Shown here piece after piece: positions 1-10,491 of a stretch of 64,000 nucleotides of DNA. The notes under the pieces are model-generated. The model did no database searches. It was not told the origin of the DNA and was given only the letters and a program-made list of their open reading frames with translations. Within the stretch, counting starts at the first letter, position 1; every line of letters starts with the position of its first letter. The position numbers and the translations under genes are program-made. The DNA comes from Synaphobranchus kaupii (taxonomy: Eukaryota; Chordata; Actinopteri; Anguilliformes; Synaphobranchidae), in NCBI GenBank assembly GCA_029718625.1, contig CM056385.1, positions 20,018,515-20,082,514 on the forward strand, read 5' to 3'.

Positions 1-482
1 GAAGTATTTGCTTAATAAATTGGGCCATGGTTGTTCCCCAGACATGACGCACACGTGAGCAATGCCGCCTTTTTGCGCACAGGAAGAACCACTATACAGC
101 TCAGTGAGGAAAACCTGCAGTGTGTGGCAATTGGCAGTTGACTGTTGCCAACTAGTGGAGCGGAGTGCTCTGCTGCACCAATCAGGATTAGAGGGAAAAG
201 AGAGACAGGAGGCAGTATTTGGTCAAAGGGGTTTGGAAAAAAATCTTTTAGCGCCAAAAACTAGTAGTAGTTACTGCAGTTAACTACAGCTCAAAATGGC
301 AAAAAAAAGTATTTAACTACGACAACCACTACACACATTTGAATGGAGTTGAACTACCAGCAAACTGCTGCAAAATGTAATTAAACTATTGGTTTCACAA
401 CATGTTGTTAAACTACTCCCCTGCCTGTGTGAGTCAGTGGGACTTTGGCTTGTGCTGCCTCATTCAACAGTCCTTACTCTAC
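1..482. other. Unannotated unique sequence
   Basis: No gene or repeat with definable ends was recognised. Short open frames on both strands lack any family signature or splice context. The motif TTAACTAC or close variants recurs a few times between 250 and 420, without a clean period. Confidence 0.4.
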
Positions 483-620
483 GCCAGAGGTCTTAATCTC
501 CAGTCCTGGAGGGCCACAGTCTCTGCTTACTTTTGTAATTTCCTTTCAACCAGCAGCCAACTCAGGCCTTGGAAATACAATGTGTGCAGTCTCTTTAGCC
601 AATCAATGACTTAAATCAAG
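483..620. repeat. hAT-type MITE fragment
   Basis: The segment opens with a variant of the teleost phrase 'AGGTCTTAATCTCCAGTCC' followed by TGGAGGGCC, typical of one end of short non-autonomous hAT elements in fish. The opposite inverted end and the 8-bp duplications are not visible, so this is a truncated or decayed copy. Assignment rests on recognising the phrase. Confidence 0.4.
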
Positions 621-1394
621 CACATACGCGCAGGGCCATGTCAACATCATCGTTTGAGATCAGTGCTCTGCACCATTTGTCCCAATACTGCTCTATCAAT
701 GGAAGCACAAAGTCATGCTGTGTTTAGTAGCAGAATCCCGGTGGCTGTGTGGTACACACTGCTCAGGGTTTCACAGTCGTCAATATGAATTCTATTCCAC
801 CCTCCTTATTCACCCCTCCTAGTCCTCTATTACCTTCCTGACCTTTAGGTTGGCAGTGGCATAAGGCTGTAGCACAGTGGCTGAGCTCATTTGGCCTTCT
901 GTGCTCTAGCTGTGGGCATTAACTGCGATAGTCGTTCCCACTTCAGATCCATCTTGATCCCTGTTCTTAATTCTAGCCCATGAAGGAACTTGACAGATTG
1001 TTCCCTAATTCTGAGAACTTGATCTTCCTTCCAGTTCGCCTTCCACACACACGCACACACACGCACACTCACCTTGGAGCAGAGGATATTTGGAATTTTA
1101 ATATCACTTTCTCAGGAACTACATAGATTGCCAGCCCCAACCTTGTTTGAATTCCAGTCATCATAAAGGGCTTGGCGTACTGGCCAGTTATAAGACAGTG
1201 TCAGCATAATGGAAATGCAAAATAGCCTATGCTTAATATTTTTTCCACACCATCCGGAAATTAAATATGACTCTGATATGGGTGTATATTTTGCATGCAT
1301 GCAAAATTCACAAAAAATTTATGATGTTCTCATCTGAAGGGTGGCGACTATTAATAATTAAAAACCATACACGGTAGGATTGCAGATTCTGGGC
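621..1394. other. Unannotated, with a short CA-type microsatellite
   Basis: Nothing gene-like is supported. A short interrupted CA/CGCA microsatellite lies at about 1045-1073. The open frames here are short and carry no recognisable domain. Confidence 0.4.
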
Positions 1395-1532
1395 TTGAAG
1401 TACTTTACCATGTGCAAAACATTTTAGCACAGGCAAAACCAATAACATGACCAATGATTAGTCATGGTATTTGTTTTGCACCAATCATTGGTTGTGTTAT
1501 TAGGTTTGCATGTGCTAAAAGGTAAAACTTCT
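1395..1532. repeat. Foldback (palindromic) MITE
   Basis: The left arm contains TTTTAGCACAGGCAAAACCAATAACA; read here in parts, TTTTAGCAC, GGCAAAACC and AATAACA reappear in reverse complement in the right arm (AACCAATGAT/ATCATTGGTT, GTGTTATT, GTGCTAAAA). The arms are imperfect and separated by a short spacer. No target duplication was identified with confidence, so the superfamily is unassigned. Confidence 0.55.
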
Positions 1533-1679
1533 TACTAAATCAGGCTCTCTGTGTGTTATAAGCTATACAGCTAAGTGATAAGGCATTATTAATGACAAAA
1601 CCATAGCCCATCATAGACAGATATTCACACTCCGCATTCGTTTTTTTGTTTGTTTGTTTTTTTTTTTACAAAATGTATT

Positions 1680-2003
1680 CACTGTCGCCTCACAGCAGGA
1701 AGTTACCGAGTGAATCCCGGCCAAGTTGCCTTTCTGTGCAGAGTTTGCATGTTCTCCCCGTGTCTGCGTGAGTTTCCTCCGGGTACTCCGGTTTCCTCCC
1801 ACAGTCAGAAGACATGCAGGTTAGGCTAACTCTAAATTGCCCATAGGTATGAGTGTGTGAGTGAATGGTGTGTGTGCCCTGCGATTGATTGGCGACCTGA
1901 CCTGGGTGTTTTCCTGCCTCTTGCCCAATGCATGCTGAGATAGGCTGTACCCCCCCATGACCCTGACCAGGAATAAGCGGGTTCGATAATGGATGAATGG
2001 ATG
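1680..2003 (+). mobile_element. SINE-like repeat with ATGG-rich tail, 5' truncated
   Basis: This is a copy of a very common teleost interspersed repeat: CGCCTCACAGCAGGAAG, then GCAGAGTTTGCATGTTCTCC, GTTTCCTCCCACAGTC and TCTAAATTGCCCATAGG, ending near ATAAGCGGGTTCGATAATGG followed by ATGAATGGATGG. The tRNA-like head normally found 5' of the 'CTCACAGCA' phrase is missing. The A/T/G tail defines the + orientation. Whether the family is best classed as a SINE or as a LINE 3' end cannot be settled from this copy. Confidence 0.65.
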
Positions 2004-2219
2004 GTATTCATTGCCAAACTATATGTAACAGAAAGCATGTGATGTTGGCTAGGAGCATGATGAGTTCCTTCTTTTGGGACTGGGTGCACATTGCCTGGTC
2101 AGGACAGGAAGTTAATTCCATGACACACAGTTCTGTCCAATCAGATAAGGGCATTGTCAAAGGGAATTTATAGCTTTGATCAATCTTCCTGCTCTGGCAG
2201 TACGTGCATGACAATTCCT
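2004..2219. other. Unannotated spacer
   Basis: No feature recognised between the SINE tail and the next block. Confidence 0.35.
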
Positions 2220-3040
2220 GAAATATAATATCCGTAATGGACGGCCCTGCCGGATTTATGCGATAGAATCAGCTCAGCTGTTTGTCAGCTGAGAGACGAC
2301 ACCTACCATCCTCTCAAATCAGTCGTCAGACATGTTTGCAGAAAGCGAAAGAGGCAGGGCCCAGCTTGTCACCGATTTAACAGTTTGATATGTGCATTCC
2401 AATAATTCTCTCAGGAAGAGACGAGACCGTCGCAGACCTGTAAACGGGTAGAGGAGCCTGCACGGTTCACTTCTTCGGGTTCCCTTTTGGGTGCTAGAAA
2501 GGAGCGGTCAGATTTGAACAACAACCCTTCCGTCAACCTCGGGCCTCAATAAACCCGCGGTCCGTGTCGTTCACAGAGCCTATCGGTCACGGTGCCTCTC
2601 TACTCCCATCAAAAACTCTGAGGGGATCTCCTCTAAATCCAAGGCTGCCATCAATCAACAACACCCAAGGTCTGAATTGCCCGGGTCCCAAGGGAATCTG
2701 ATCACATATCCCTGAGAGCAGGTGGAATTGCTGGAAAGCAAGTCGAGTTAATCGCCTGGATCGAATCTCTGACTCACTAAATTCTCTGGGCTAATGTGTC
2801 ACTAAGGAAGGGAGCAATCAGGGAGAGCTTTGAAACTAATTAATTTGGTGGGCACTAATACAACCCCCCTGACAATGATTTAAAATACCTACGGCGCAAA
2901 TTGCCACTTTGCAACTGTTTCAGCTAATTGTGAAGAGAGAACGGGAACTGTCCCCTCCCTAACCAATAGCCAATCAAAGTGCGGGCAGCGTCGGCATAAT
3001 GCTGATTGGCTGGAGCAGAAATGACTGCACCCAAAGCCAC
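2220..3040. other. Unique block, candidate conserved noncoding or regulatory DNA
   Basis: This stretch has no repeat signature and no credible reading frame. It carries a TTTGAAACTAATTAATTTGG homeodomain-like AT core (2830-2850) and, at 2960-3015, a cluster of three CCAAT/ATTGG motifs (CCAATAG, CCAATCAAAG, TGATTGGC). Such composition is common in conserved noncoding elements, but conservation cannot be judged from one sequence. The regulatory reading is inference. Confidence 0.25.
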
Positions 3041-4260
3041 TTACTCCTTTTTATACATATACATTTATATATATATATATTTGTACATTTATTAAGATGC
3101 AAAATGGTTGTCTCTTTCCCGTGAGTGACAGCGAGTGAGGTTTGATTGAATTAACAACAACCCATTTAGAATTCAAAAGGCTGCTTATTTCGTATCTTAC
3201 AATTATTTCAATGAAAGTATAAAGCATACAGTATATCATGTAAGTAGCGTGCCTCGGATTGCAAAACACATTAAACAAAGAAAATTGTATTAGACTGACC
3301 GTGGTTCTCAGTGCATGCCATAAACATAATTTGATTACTTGTAATGAAACGATGCAGGTTATCTTAGTGTCTCAAGGCCCCGTTTCTATAGAGATATTTC
3401 CCATGGAGGATATTGGATATAACACTTCTCATGCTTTACTGTTGTTTTAGCTTAAACTGGTATCCATGCACAGGAACCATGCTGAATAAGCCATGGATAC
3501 TGTAAGGGAATTCACCTTCAACACAGAGTGTCCTCTCATTATTCCGGTTTTTCAGCACAAACTACAGGCAATGCAATGACATAAAAAAAATTATAAAGGA
3601 GATTTGTTTTTAAAGATCACTTAAATGTTGCATTGTACCTTGTGCGAGAATTATTTAAGTCAATTTACCGAACACCCCAGTTCTGAAATACTAATTTCCT
3701 TTTTTCATCAGTACAGGAGTCCTAATGGAATTTAAATTGTATTCTTTAAAATCCAGTGTCTGTCCATTTTTATGGATTTGAAAAAAAAAACACTTCAATT
3801 GTGCAGAACTCACTGATTTATGTCCAATATGAATGGCACACACTGACTAGCCTATTCATATCGCTGGGCCTTGGTTAAGCTAATGACATGAGCTTGGATG
3901 TTAAATGGATCCAGCTCCAGTGCCTGACTCTTGATTTAAACAGAAAGGCCTCTCTGTAGGTTCAATAGGTTTTAATACCCTCCAGTCCTGAAATGCCCTT
4001 ATTGAAATTCTGTCTTGAGATTGCATGTTAAAAATTCTTACAATCTAGCCTTCGAATGCTAAAGCTAAGGGTGTGAGTGGCTCTTTTAGATACTGTCACC
4101 ATACTGTCCCAATATGCAGATTTTGCAGGGGAATGCAATCATTCTATTGCCCCTTGATATCTTGCCTCTGCAATTATCCATCTATCCAAACTTAGATTGA
4201 AGCAATCAACATTCAGGTAAAAACTCTTTGCTGTCACAACCCAGTCATTTTTCACAACCC
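3041..4260. other. Unannotated AT-rich sequence
   Basis: A short TA microsatellite lies near 3067-3082. No gene, splice-flanked open frame or bounded repeat was recognised. Just before the minisatellite, CACAACCCAG occurs twice (about 4236-4263). Confidence 0.4.
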
Positions 4261-4740
4261 AGCCCATTTCCTAGGCCAACAGTACGTCCTCTAGCCCATT
4301 CCCTAGGCCAACAGTACGTCCTCTAGCCCATTCCCTAGGCCAACAGTACGTCCTCTAGCCCATTCCCTAGGCCAACAGTACATCCTCTGGCCCATTCCCT
4401 AGGCCAACAGTACATCCTCTAGCCCATTCCCTAGGCCAACAGTATGTCCTCTGGCCCATTCCCTAGGCCAACAGCATGTCCTCTGGCCCATTCCCTAGGC
4501 CAACATTACGTCCTCTAGCCCATTCCCTAGGCCAACAGTACATCCTCTGGCCCATTCCCTAGGCCAACAGTACATCCTCTAGCCCATTCCCTAGGCCAAC
4601 AGTATGTCCTCTGGCCCATTCCCTAGGCCAACAGTACGTCCTCTGGCCCATTCCCTAGGCCAAGAGTACGTCCTCTGGCCCATTCCCTAGGCCAACAGTA
4701 CATCCTCTAGCCCATTCCCTAGGCCAACAGTACATCCTCT
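4261..4740 (+). repeat. 32-bp minisatellite, 15 copies
   Basis: Fifteen head-to-tail units of 32 bp, consensus AGCCCATTCCCTAGGCCAAC followed by AGTACGTCCTCT. Variation is concentrated at a few positions (AGCCC/GGCCC, TACGT/TACAT/TATGT/CATGT), and the order of variants suggests block duplication of several units. Each unit holds CCTAGG. There are no unique spacers, so it is not CRISPR-like, and it is not a credible coding repeat. Confidence 0.95.
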
Positions 4741-5643
4741 AGCCAAACACTCTGGGTTTGGGTATATGTGTGTATTATTTATTATTATTCCACAGAAATA
4801 AACTTTGGAAAATCACATGTTGAAACATGGGATGGTCCCATGGGACTAGCGTTGTGTGAAGCACTCTGCAGTTCCAACTGCTGTCAGCCCTTGTTGCATG
4901 AAAAATGAAATATATTTTTGTAAAGAGCAGCTGGAGTGAGAAATGTTTAAACAAAGGGACTCAAGGTTGCATCAGCCCCTGAGAAGACATCTGTCGTGAT
5001 TAAATGTCCAGGTGTGATCCTTGAAACATTCATCAGCTCTGTAAAGTGACAAAAAGGCATTACTCTGAACTAACAGTGCAAAGGATTCATGGGCATCCCA
5101 CTATAACAAAGAAGAGGCACGGAAATAATTGAAAAGACTTGCGGGGAATAAAGTATATATATATATATGTATACAGTATATACCGTATATAAGGAGAGGA
5201 TTTCCCTGCCGCCACTGCACATGTCATCCCCTCCTCTGCTTGACCAATTGGGATGCAATTAACCCCCCCTCCCCACCACCACCTCTTATAGCTGTCTCTC
5301 ATTCTGAACATGCGTTTCAATAAATCCCAAACAACAAATAAAACTTTATACATTATAAACCATATGCCACAATTAAAATCTAGGCTACAATTCAAAAGTT
5401 AGGATGTTCATGGCCATCAGCACTGCTCAGCGTAGCCTACCGTTACCTTTTAGACATTCGCTTTTTCGATGCCATTGTTCTTGCCATTTATTCTTATTAA
5501 TGTGTGTCACAGAGTACTTTGGGTCTTGCAACCTTTTTTTATTCCTCCAATGAAGTAGAGAGAGAATGCACGCACACACTTCCGGTAATAAAATAAAGTA
5601 AAACATGTTTTCCCATCGCCCTCTGGTACTAGAAAAGAAAAAT
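4741..5643. other. Unannotated, with a TA-rich microsatellite
   Basis: A TATATA/GTATAC-type low-complexity run lies at about 5153-5190. The rest is unique DNA with no supported gene. Confidence 0.4.
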
Positions 5644-5794
5644 TGTCATGGTTTTGACCCTGTTTCCCTATGCGGTCGTTTTCCTCGGTGGCCACGCGAG
5701 GGCGCTGCCCTTTTTGTAGATGCTTGCTCCGCCCTGCTGAGTTGGCGGAGCTTCTGTTAAGCGTTTACACCTGTGCGTAGTTATCTGAGAGACA

Positions 5795-5800
5795 TATAAG
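5795..5800 (+). promoter_or_regulatory. TATA box of the LTR
   Basis: CATATAAGCC lies about 150 bp from the 5' end of the LTR. The copy at 39125 has CTATTTAAGCCC in the equivalent position (39266-39277), followed in both by TTTCCTTCGTTC. Conservation of a TATA-like motif at the same offset supports a promoter on the + strand. Activity is not demonstrable here. Confidence 0.45.
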
Positions 5801-6353
5801 CCTACCGTTTCCTTCGTTCGGGGCTTCGACATTAATTGTTAATTGTTCATTGTTTGTTTATTGTTTTGTACTGTGGTGTTTTGTTGGCTGTGAGTTCTCG
5901 TACCATTTTGGCTACTTGCCTATTTTTAACGTCTCTTAGTTGAGGCAGGGCTTATTTCTTGCTGGCTTGGTGGTTGGTTATCTCGTAGGAGTTTGGGACC
6001 GTAAATCTCTGCTCTATTTTGCCTTTTTTTGTGCTTTTTCTCCGTGTATGGAGTTTTGGGCGATTCTGTTCGGAACAGTAGTTCTGTTCGCCCTTCGGCA
6101 CATGTCTTCCCATAGGGAGATTGGGCGTTTCGCTTCTACTTAGTTCTTAGCTCGTAGAAGTATAGAGTAGTAGTTTCTCTGGTCCATTTTCGCCTGTTAT
6201 TTGGTTTTCTTACTGAGAGACCTGGCGTTTTGTTTCCACTCATTTCCGGATTACTGTGAGCCAGTGAGTAGCCTAGCTTTGGTGCGTTTATTTCTTGTTT
6301 TGTCTCCTTCTCATGGACTACGTCCCCCTTTGTTGTGAGTCAGGGTTTTTTCA

Positions 6354-6904
6354 TTACATTTCCCCTTACTGAGAGGCAGAGCTTGTATTTGTGTTTGTGC
6401 TTGTGTAAGTCAGTTAGCCGATAGTTTCGGTGCAGCTGTCCCATCGTCTTTTGTGCTCTTTCTCCGTGTATGGAGATTTGGGCTATTCTGTTCGGAACTG
6501 TAGTTCTGTTCGCCCTTTGGTGCAATTCGTCTCTTAGGGAGACCGGGCGATGTTTTGGACATGTTTGCGTTTGACTGCGAGCCTCTATCTTAGTCATGGA
6601 ACGTTAAATCTCTGTTCCTGTTCGCCTCGTTACATTTCCCTTTACTGAGAGGCAGGGCTTGTATTTGTGTTTGTGCTTGTGTAAGTCAGTTAGCCGATAG
6701 TTTCGGTGCAGCTGTCCCATCGTCTTTTGTGCTCTTTCTCCGTGTATGGAGATTTGGGCTATTCTGTTCGGAACTGTAGTTCTGTTCGCCCTTCGGTGCA
6801 ATTCGTCTCTTAGGGAGACCGGGCGATGTTTTGGACATGTTTGCGTCTGACTGTGAGCCTTAAACTAGCCATGGAACGTTAAATCTCTGTTCCTGTTCGC
6901 CTCG
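6354..6904 (+). repeat. 275-bp tandem duplication inside the LTR
   Basis: Two nearly identical units (6354-6629 and 6630-6904) begin with TTACATTTCCC and include TCAGTTAGCCGATAGTTTCG and GGGAGACCGGGCGATG. A third, diverging start follows at 6905. The second LTR copy (39125 onward) lacks this exact duplication, so it probably arose within this copy or subfamily. Confidence 0.85.
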
Positions 6905-7416
6905 TTACATTTCCCCTTACTGGGAGGCTGAGGCGTGGTTTTCTGTTGGGCTTGTCATTGTGCTGGTAAAGCTATGGGACTGCGGTGCTCCGTTGGCTCG
7001 CCTGTAAAATGTTTCTTCCCCCCTGCGGAGATCGGGCGTTTACCTCCTTTATGTTCTGCATGTGACTGTTGGCTTATGGAAGTAGCCACGGAACGTTATA
7101 TCTGTTCTTTCGCCTCCTCTGAAACAATCGTATCGTTTCACAGTGTTTATTTGTGCCTTTGCGCTACTCGCCCGTTTTTATTTTGTCTCGTTACCGAGAC
7201 AGGGCGCGTATTTATTTCTGGTTGTTCAGATCCCTGTCCTTGCGCTCTACTTGGCGTTTGACAGTGAGCCGGTTAGTAGCGTTTGTAGTGGTGTTCGTTG
7301 TCTTGTCTCCTTCCCTTATCTGCGGGGTTTCCCGCCTTAGTGGCCTAAGGGCTTAATGAATCCCCTTGCTGCGTTTGGCTCCTCCCACGTCACACGTCAC
7401 GCCCCATTACAAAAAT

Positions 7417-7826
7417 AAAGAACTAAAATAATAAACTAAGACAGAATTGGCTATGTCTTTCGGAAAAAACCTGCCAGCTTTTCAGCTTTGTTACCTCTGT
7501 CTTTCTCTCTCTGTCTGTCTGTCACATGTCGGCAGTGTCCTTGTTCCAACTGAGAGATCAGAGAAGTTTATATGATAAATGGCTAACAGTAGGCGTGGTC
7601 TTAATCAGCCCGATTCCCCTGCCCAAACCAATGCCTTCCACAATGTGTTTATATTAATCATGTCCTAATTAAGCAACCTTAGTCTAACACCAGAATCGAG
7701 TAGTAGCCCAAAGGTCAGGAATCTGTACTAGCCTTCTAACTAGTCATCTAGCCTCTTTATCCAACAAACATATTCTATCCTAGTCATAGCATCGGGACAA
7801 CAACGTCAACCTAGCTAGCTCTAGAC
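7417..7826. other. Unannotated spacer
   Basis: No gene or bounded repeat seen between the LTR and the hAT MITE. A short TCTCTCTCTGTCTGTCTGTC run lies at about 7502-7521. Confidence 0.4.
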
Positions 7827-8030
7827 CAGGGATGTCAAACTGATTCCATCGAGGGCCGAGTGTATGCAGGTTTTTGTTCCAACTGTGCCCTACACCAGCT
7901 GATTTCACTAATTAGCTCAGCTCTTCAACCAAGGAGGTGAACTAATTAGTGGAATCAGCTGGTGTAGAGCATGGTTAGAACAAAAACTTGCATACACTCG
8001 GCCCTCGATGGAACGAGTTTGACACCTCTG
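7827..8030. mobile_element. hAT MITE, intact, 204 bp
   Basis: The element is flanked by a perfect 8-bp duplication CTCTAGAC (7819-7826 and 8031-8038), diagnostic of the hAT superfamily. Its ends (CAGGGATGTCAAACT and AGTTTGACACCTCTG) are near-inverted, and nearly the whole element is a palindrome, with ACCAGCTGATTTCACTAATT pairing with its reverse complement around 7935. It has no coding capacity and needs a transposase in trans. Confidence 0.92.
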
Positions 8031-8038
8031 CTCTAGAC

Positions 8039-9349
8039 TATGAGTAAATGAAAGGGGTACTAAGCTATTGGCATTTATCTCTATTATATAGAAGAATACG
8101 GCTTATTCACTCGATCATAATTTTGCGTGCAAACGTGTTTGTTGTTAAATGGTACCATAACCAAATTCAGGAATATTGCATCTAAATGCTATAGACCAAA
8201 CTAAACTGTATGGCGAAGATGATTCCTGTGTGTGCATGTGTTGTATGTGCATACGTGTGCGTGTATGCGTGTGCACAACTTTGAGAAATGCCTCCCGCCG
8301 TCCCCCCTCTTTCCTCTTCACAATTTGCACATTGTGTATACAATGATGAACCACAGTGGTACTGCCTTTTTTGACCACACAATATGTACAGACAACATAA
8401 CCCCAACATGTGTATCAATAGCTTCAGTCTTTTAGGCCATTTTCTTTCTATAATATAAATGTTTATTGCCCCTGAATGTGACAGCGCAGAAAGATATATT
8501 GGAAAAACAATAACTACTTCTGTTCCAAAACATGTACGTCCTTTCAATGATCAGGATTCTCACAAAGCCCTTGCCATTTTCTCTGGCCAAGAAATGAATA
8601 CCATGTCAGCTCCTCCCAGATTCTGTAAAAACTGGAAGGACATTATATGAATTTAAAAAAAATAATTGCATGTCATATTTTCTTTATCTGGATTTGTGAA
8701 CAGTTCTCCCAACATAGAGAATGTGAGCTGAGCGGTGTAGCTATTCCATTTATTGAAGAACAAAACAAAAAAAAAGCACTCGCAGTGGAGCTGTCTTTTG
8801 TCTTGATAGATAACTCTACTAACTGCAAATATATTCAAAGCTGGGCTTTCATCAGAAGGTGAATGGAAATGCCTCATACATTAACCAGCTGAGTTCTATC
8901 AAGAGCTGTGAAGTACTGTATGGTGTGCATATTTTGAACACTGGTGCTCACACAAAAAATAAACTGAGATACAAGAAGTACATTTTTGGACGTATACTGT
9001 AACTTGAATGTAAGTTCACTGTAACCCAGACTGCATAACCTGACATTGCCTACATTTATATCCCAACCTCTTGAAGAAATTACTTTATTGACTGTTTTCA
9101 TGTCTTGCACTATTTGGTCCTCACTTTTTTGTTATCAAATGTTCTTGTTTGTACGTATATAGAAAGAGGATATCATAATGAATATTGAGCACAATATACC
9201 CCGTCCCTGCCCACTCACCCATTCAAGTACCCCCCCGGTGGTGGTAACCCATTTAGTAAGGAAATATATACGTAGATAATAGATAGCATATCAATAACAA
9301 ATAGACAGAGACAACATGAGCAAACATGCTGGTTGGGGAAAAAAAGGGA
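8039..9349. other. Unannotated unique sequence
   Basis: A TG/CG-rich low-complexity run lies at about 8224-8277. Open frames of 60-120 codons occur on both strands, but none shows a domain, conserved motif or splice context. No supported gene. Confidence 0.4.
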
Positions 9350-9800
9350 TTACGTTTGCAAAAGAGATTTCACTTCTGCAGCAGCTCTCCTCCATGCCTC
9401 TAGAGTCTCTGCTTTAGAACCGTGGATTTGTGTGGTAAACCATTCCATAATGTCTCTGAAAGTCAGCATCCATCGCGACCAGGGAAGGGTGTGAGGTGAA
9501 TCCCAATGGAATACGAGTATTATTTTTGCTGCTGTAAGGGCAGCTAGCCAGACTCTCTTCTGTTGCAAGGTTAGGCTTAGAGTCGAATCATCTTTAAGTA
9601 AAATATCGGCGGAGAGCAAGGAATGGTTTGGTGAAGAATTGAGGATACGTTTAAGCACACTCGCTTCCAAAAATCAGCTACATCCAGGCACTCTCATAAT
9701 GTATGCAAGAAAGTAATTTGGACCTCACTTTTAAAGACTGTTGTTTGATATCTGACAGCACCAGATATTTTAAGATTAAAATTCATGCCCAAAGAACCTA
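9350..9800 (-). pseudogene. LINE (L1-like) ORF2 C-terminal fragment, decayed
   Basis: On the minus strand an open segment encodes QQKRVWLAALTAAKIILVF followed by HWDSPHTLPWSRWML and, near the end, ETLEAWRRAAAEVKSLL. This resembles the C-terminal tail of fish L1/Tx1-type ORF2, with the pattern 'QKR..LA.LTAAK..I...W..P'. Upstream in another frame ECLDVADFWKR matches the 'W.C..V..FWK' stretch preceding it, so at least one frameshift separates them and a stop precedes ECL. No reverse transcriptase core is present. It is a 5'-truncated, dead copy; family-level naming is from recognition. Confidence 0.6.
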
Positions 9801-10098
9801 TTTAGTAAAGCAACAAACACCAAGCCAAAAAAAGGTCCAGTCATTTTGAATATTTCCTTAAGAGAATAAATAATTTGAAGCAGTTCAGCTTACTGCTGGA
9901 GATTTTTTTATTCCACATTTCTCTTCTGTGACCAAGTAATTTAACAAACAAGAGTGCCTTTGCTAAGAACAAGATACGTTTAATTCTAAGGACGATGATT
10001 CATATTTCCATAATGATAGATCCAACCTATATCTTGGGATTTATTCCAAAACACTTGTTCCTGCAGCATCCACCTCCTCTCTGGTTTCAATGAACTCA
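9801..10098. other. Unannotated, possibly further LINE decay
   Basis: This could be more of the same LINE in advanced decay, but no conserved residues could be read. Confidence 0.25.
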
Positions 10099-10290
10099 TG
10101 AGTAACTTTGCTTATAAATGACTCAACTTATGAGTAACTGAACTTATGAGTGACTCAACTCATGAGTAATTCAACTTAAGAGTTACTCAACTCATGAGCA
10201 AATCAATTTATGAATGACTCAATGCATAAGTGATTTAGCTTATGCGTAACTCAGTTTATGAGTAATGCAGCTAATGAGTAACTCAACTTA
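10099..10290 (+). repeat. 16-bp tandem repeat, 12 units, AP-1-like
   Basis: Twelve contiguous 16-bp units, consensus TGAGTAACTCAACTTA, fill the interval exactly (192 bp) with considerable divergence between units. Units 2, 4 and 8 contain a perfect TGACTCA (AP-1 site core), and others carry one-base variants such as TGAGTAA and TTACTCA. Divergence indicates an old array. Confidence 0.85.
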
Positions 10291-10404
10291 TGGTCTGATC
10301 TATGTACCAAAACACGGAGGCCTTCTGCTCATTCAGCTTCTCTTTGCTCTTCAATATGTAGCTCACAAAGGTTCCTCAGATGCATAAACAGTGACCAGAT
10401 TAAT

Positions 10405-10405
<1 letters not shown>

Positions 10406-10488
<83 letters not shown>

Positions 10489-10491
10489 ACA
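10406..10491 (+). repeat. CA microsatellite
   Basis: An almost pure CA run of about 86 bp with two CG interruptions near its 3' end. It generates spurious valine-cysteine open frames on the minus strand. Confidence 0.95.

Larger units (their letters stand above)
5644..7411 (+). mobile_element. Probable solo LTR of a retroelement (1,768 bp)
   Basis: The segment starts TGTCATGG and ends CATTACA, the TG...CA form of an LTR, and is flanked on both sides by AAAAT (5639-5643 and 7412-7416), consistent with a 5-bp target duplication. A second copy starts at exactly the same base (39125), which fixes the 5' end. A TATA box lies about 150 bp in (5795), so the rest would be transcribed leader. No gag, pol or env frame is present, hence 'solo'. 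The flank is A-rich, so the 5-bp match alone is weak evidence. Class (ERV or Gypsy type) is not assigned. Confidence 0.6.

Noticed and set aside
4261..4740. CRISPR-like array
   Set aside because: Units are contiguous with no unique spacers, and the window is vertebrate DNA; it is a minisatellite.
5940..7356. Several 65-108-codon frames within the LTR
   Set aside because: They fall in hairpin- and repeat-rich LTR sequence, are not preserved in the second LTR copy, and resemble no retroviral or host protein.
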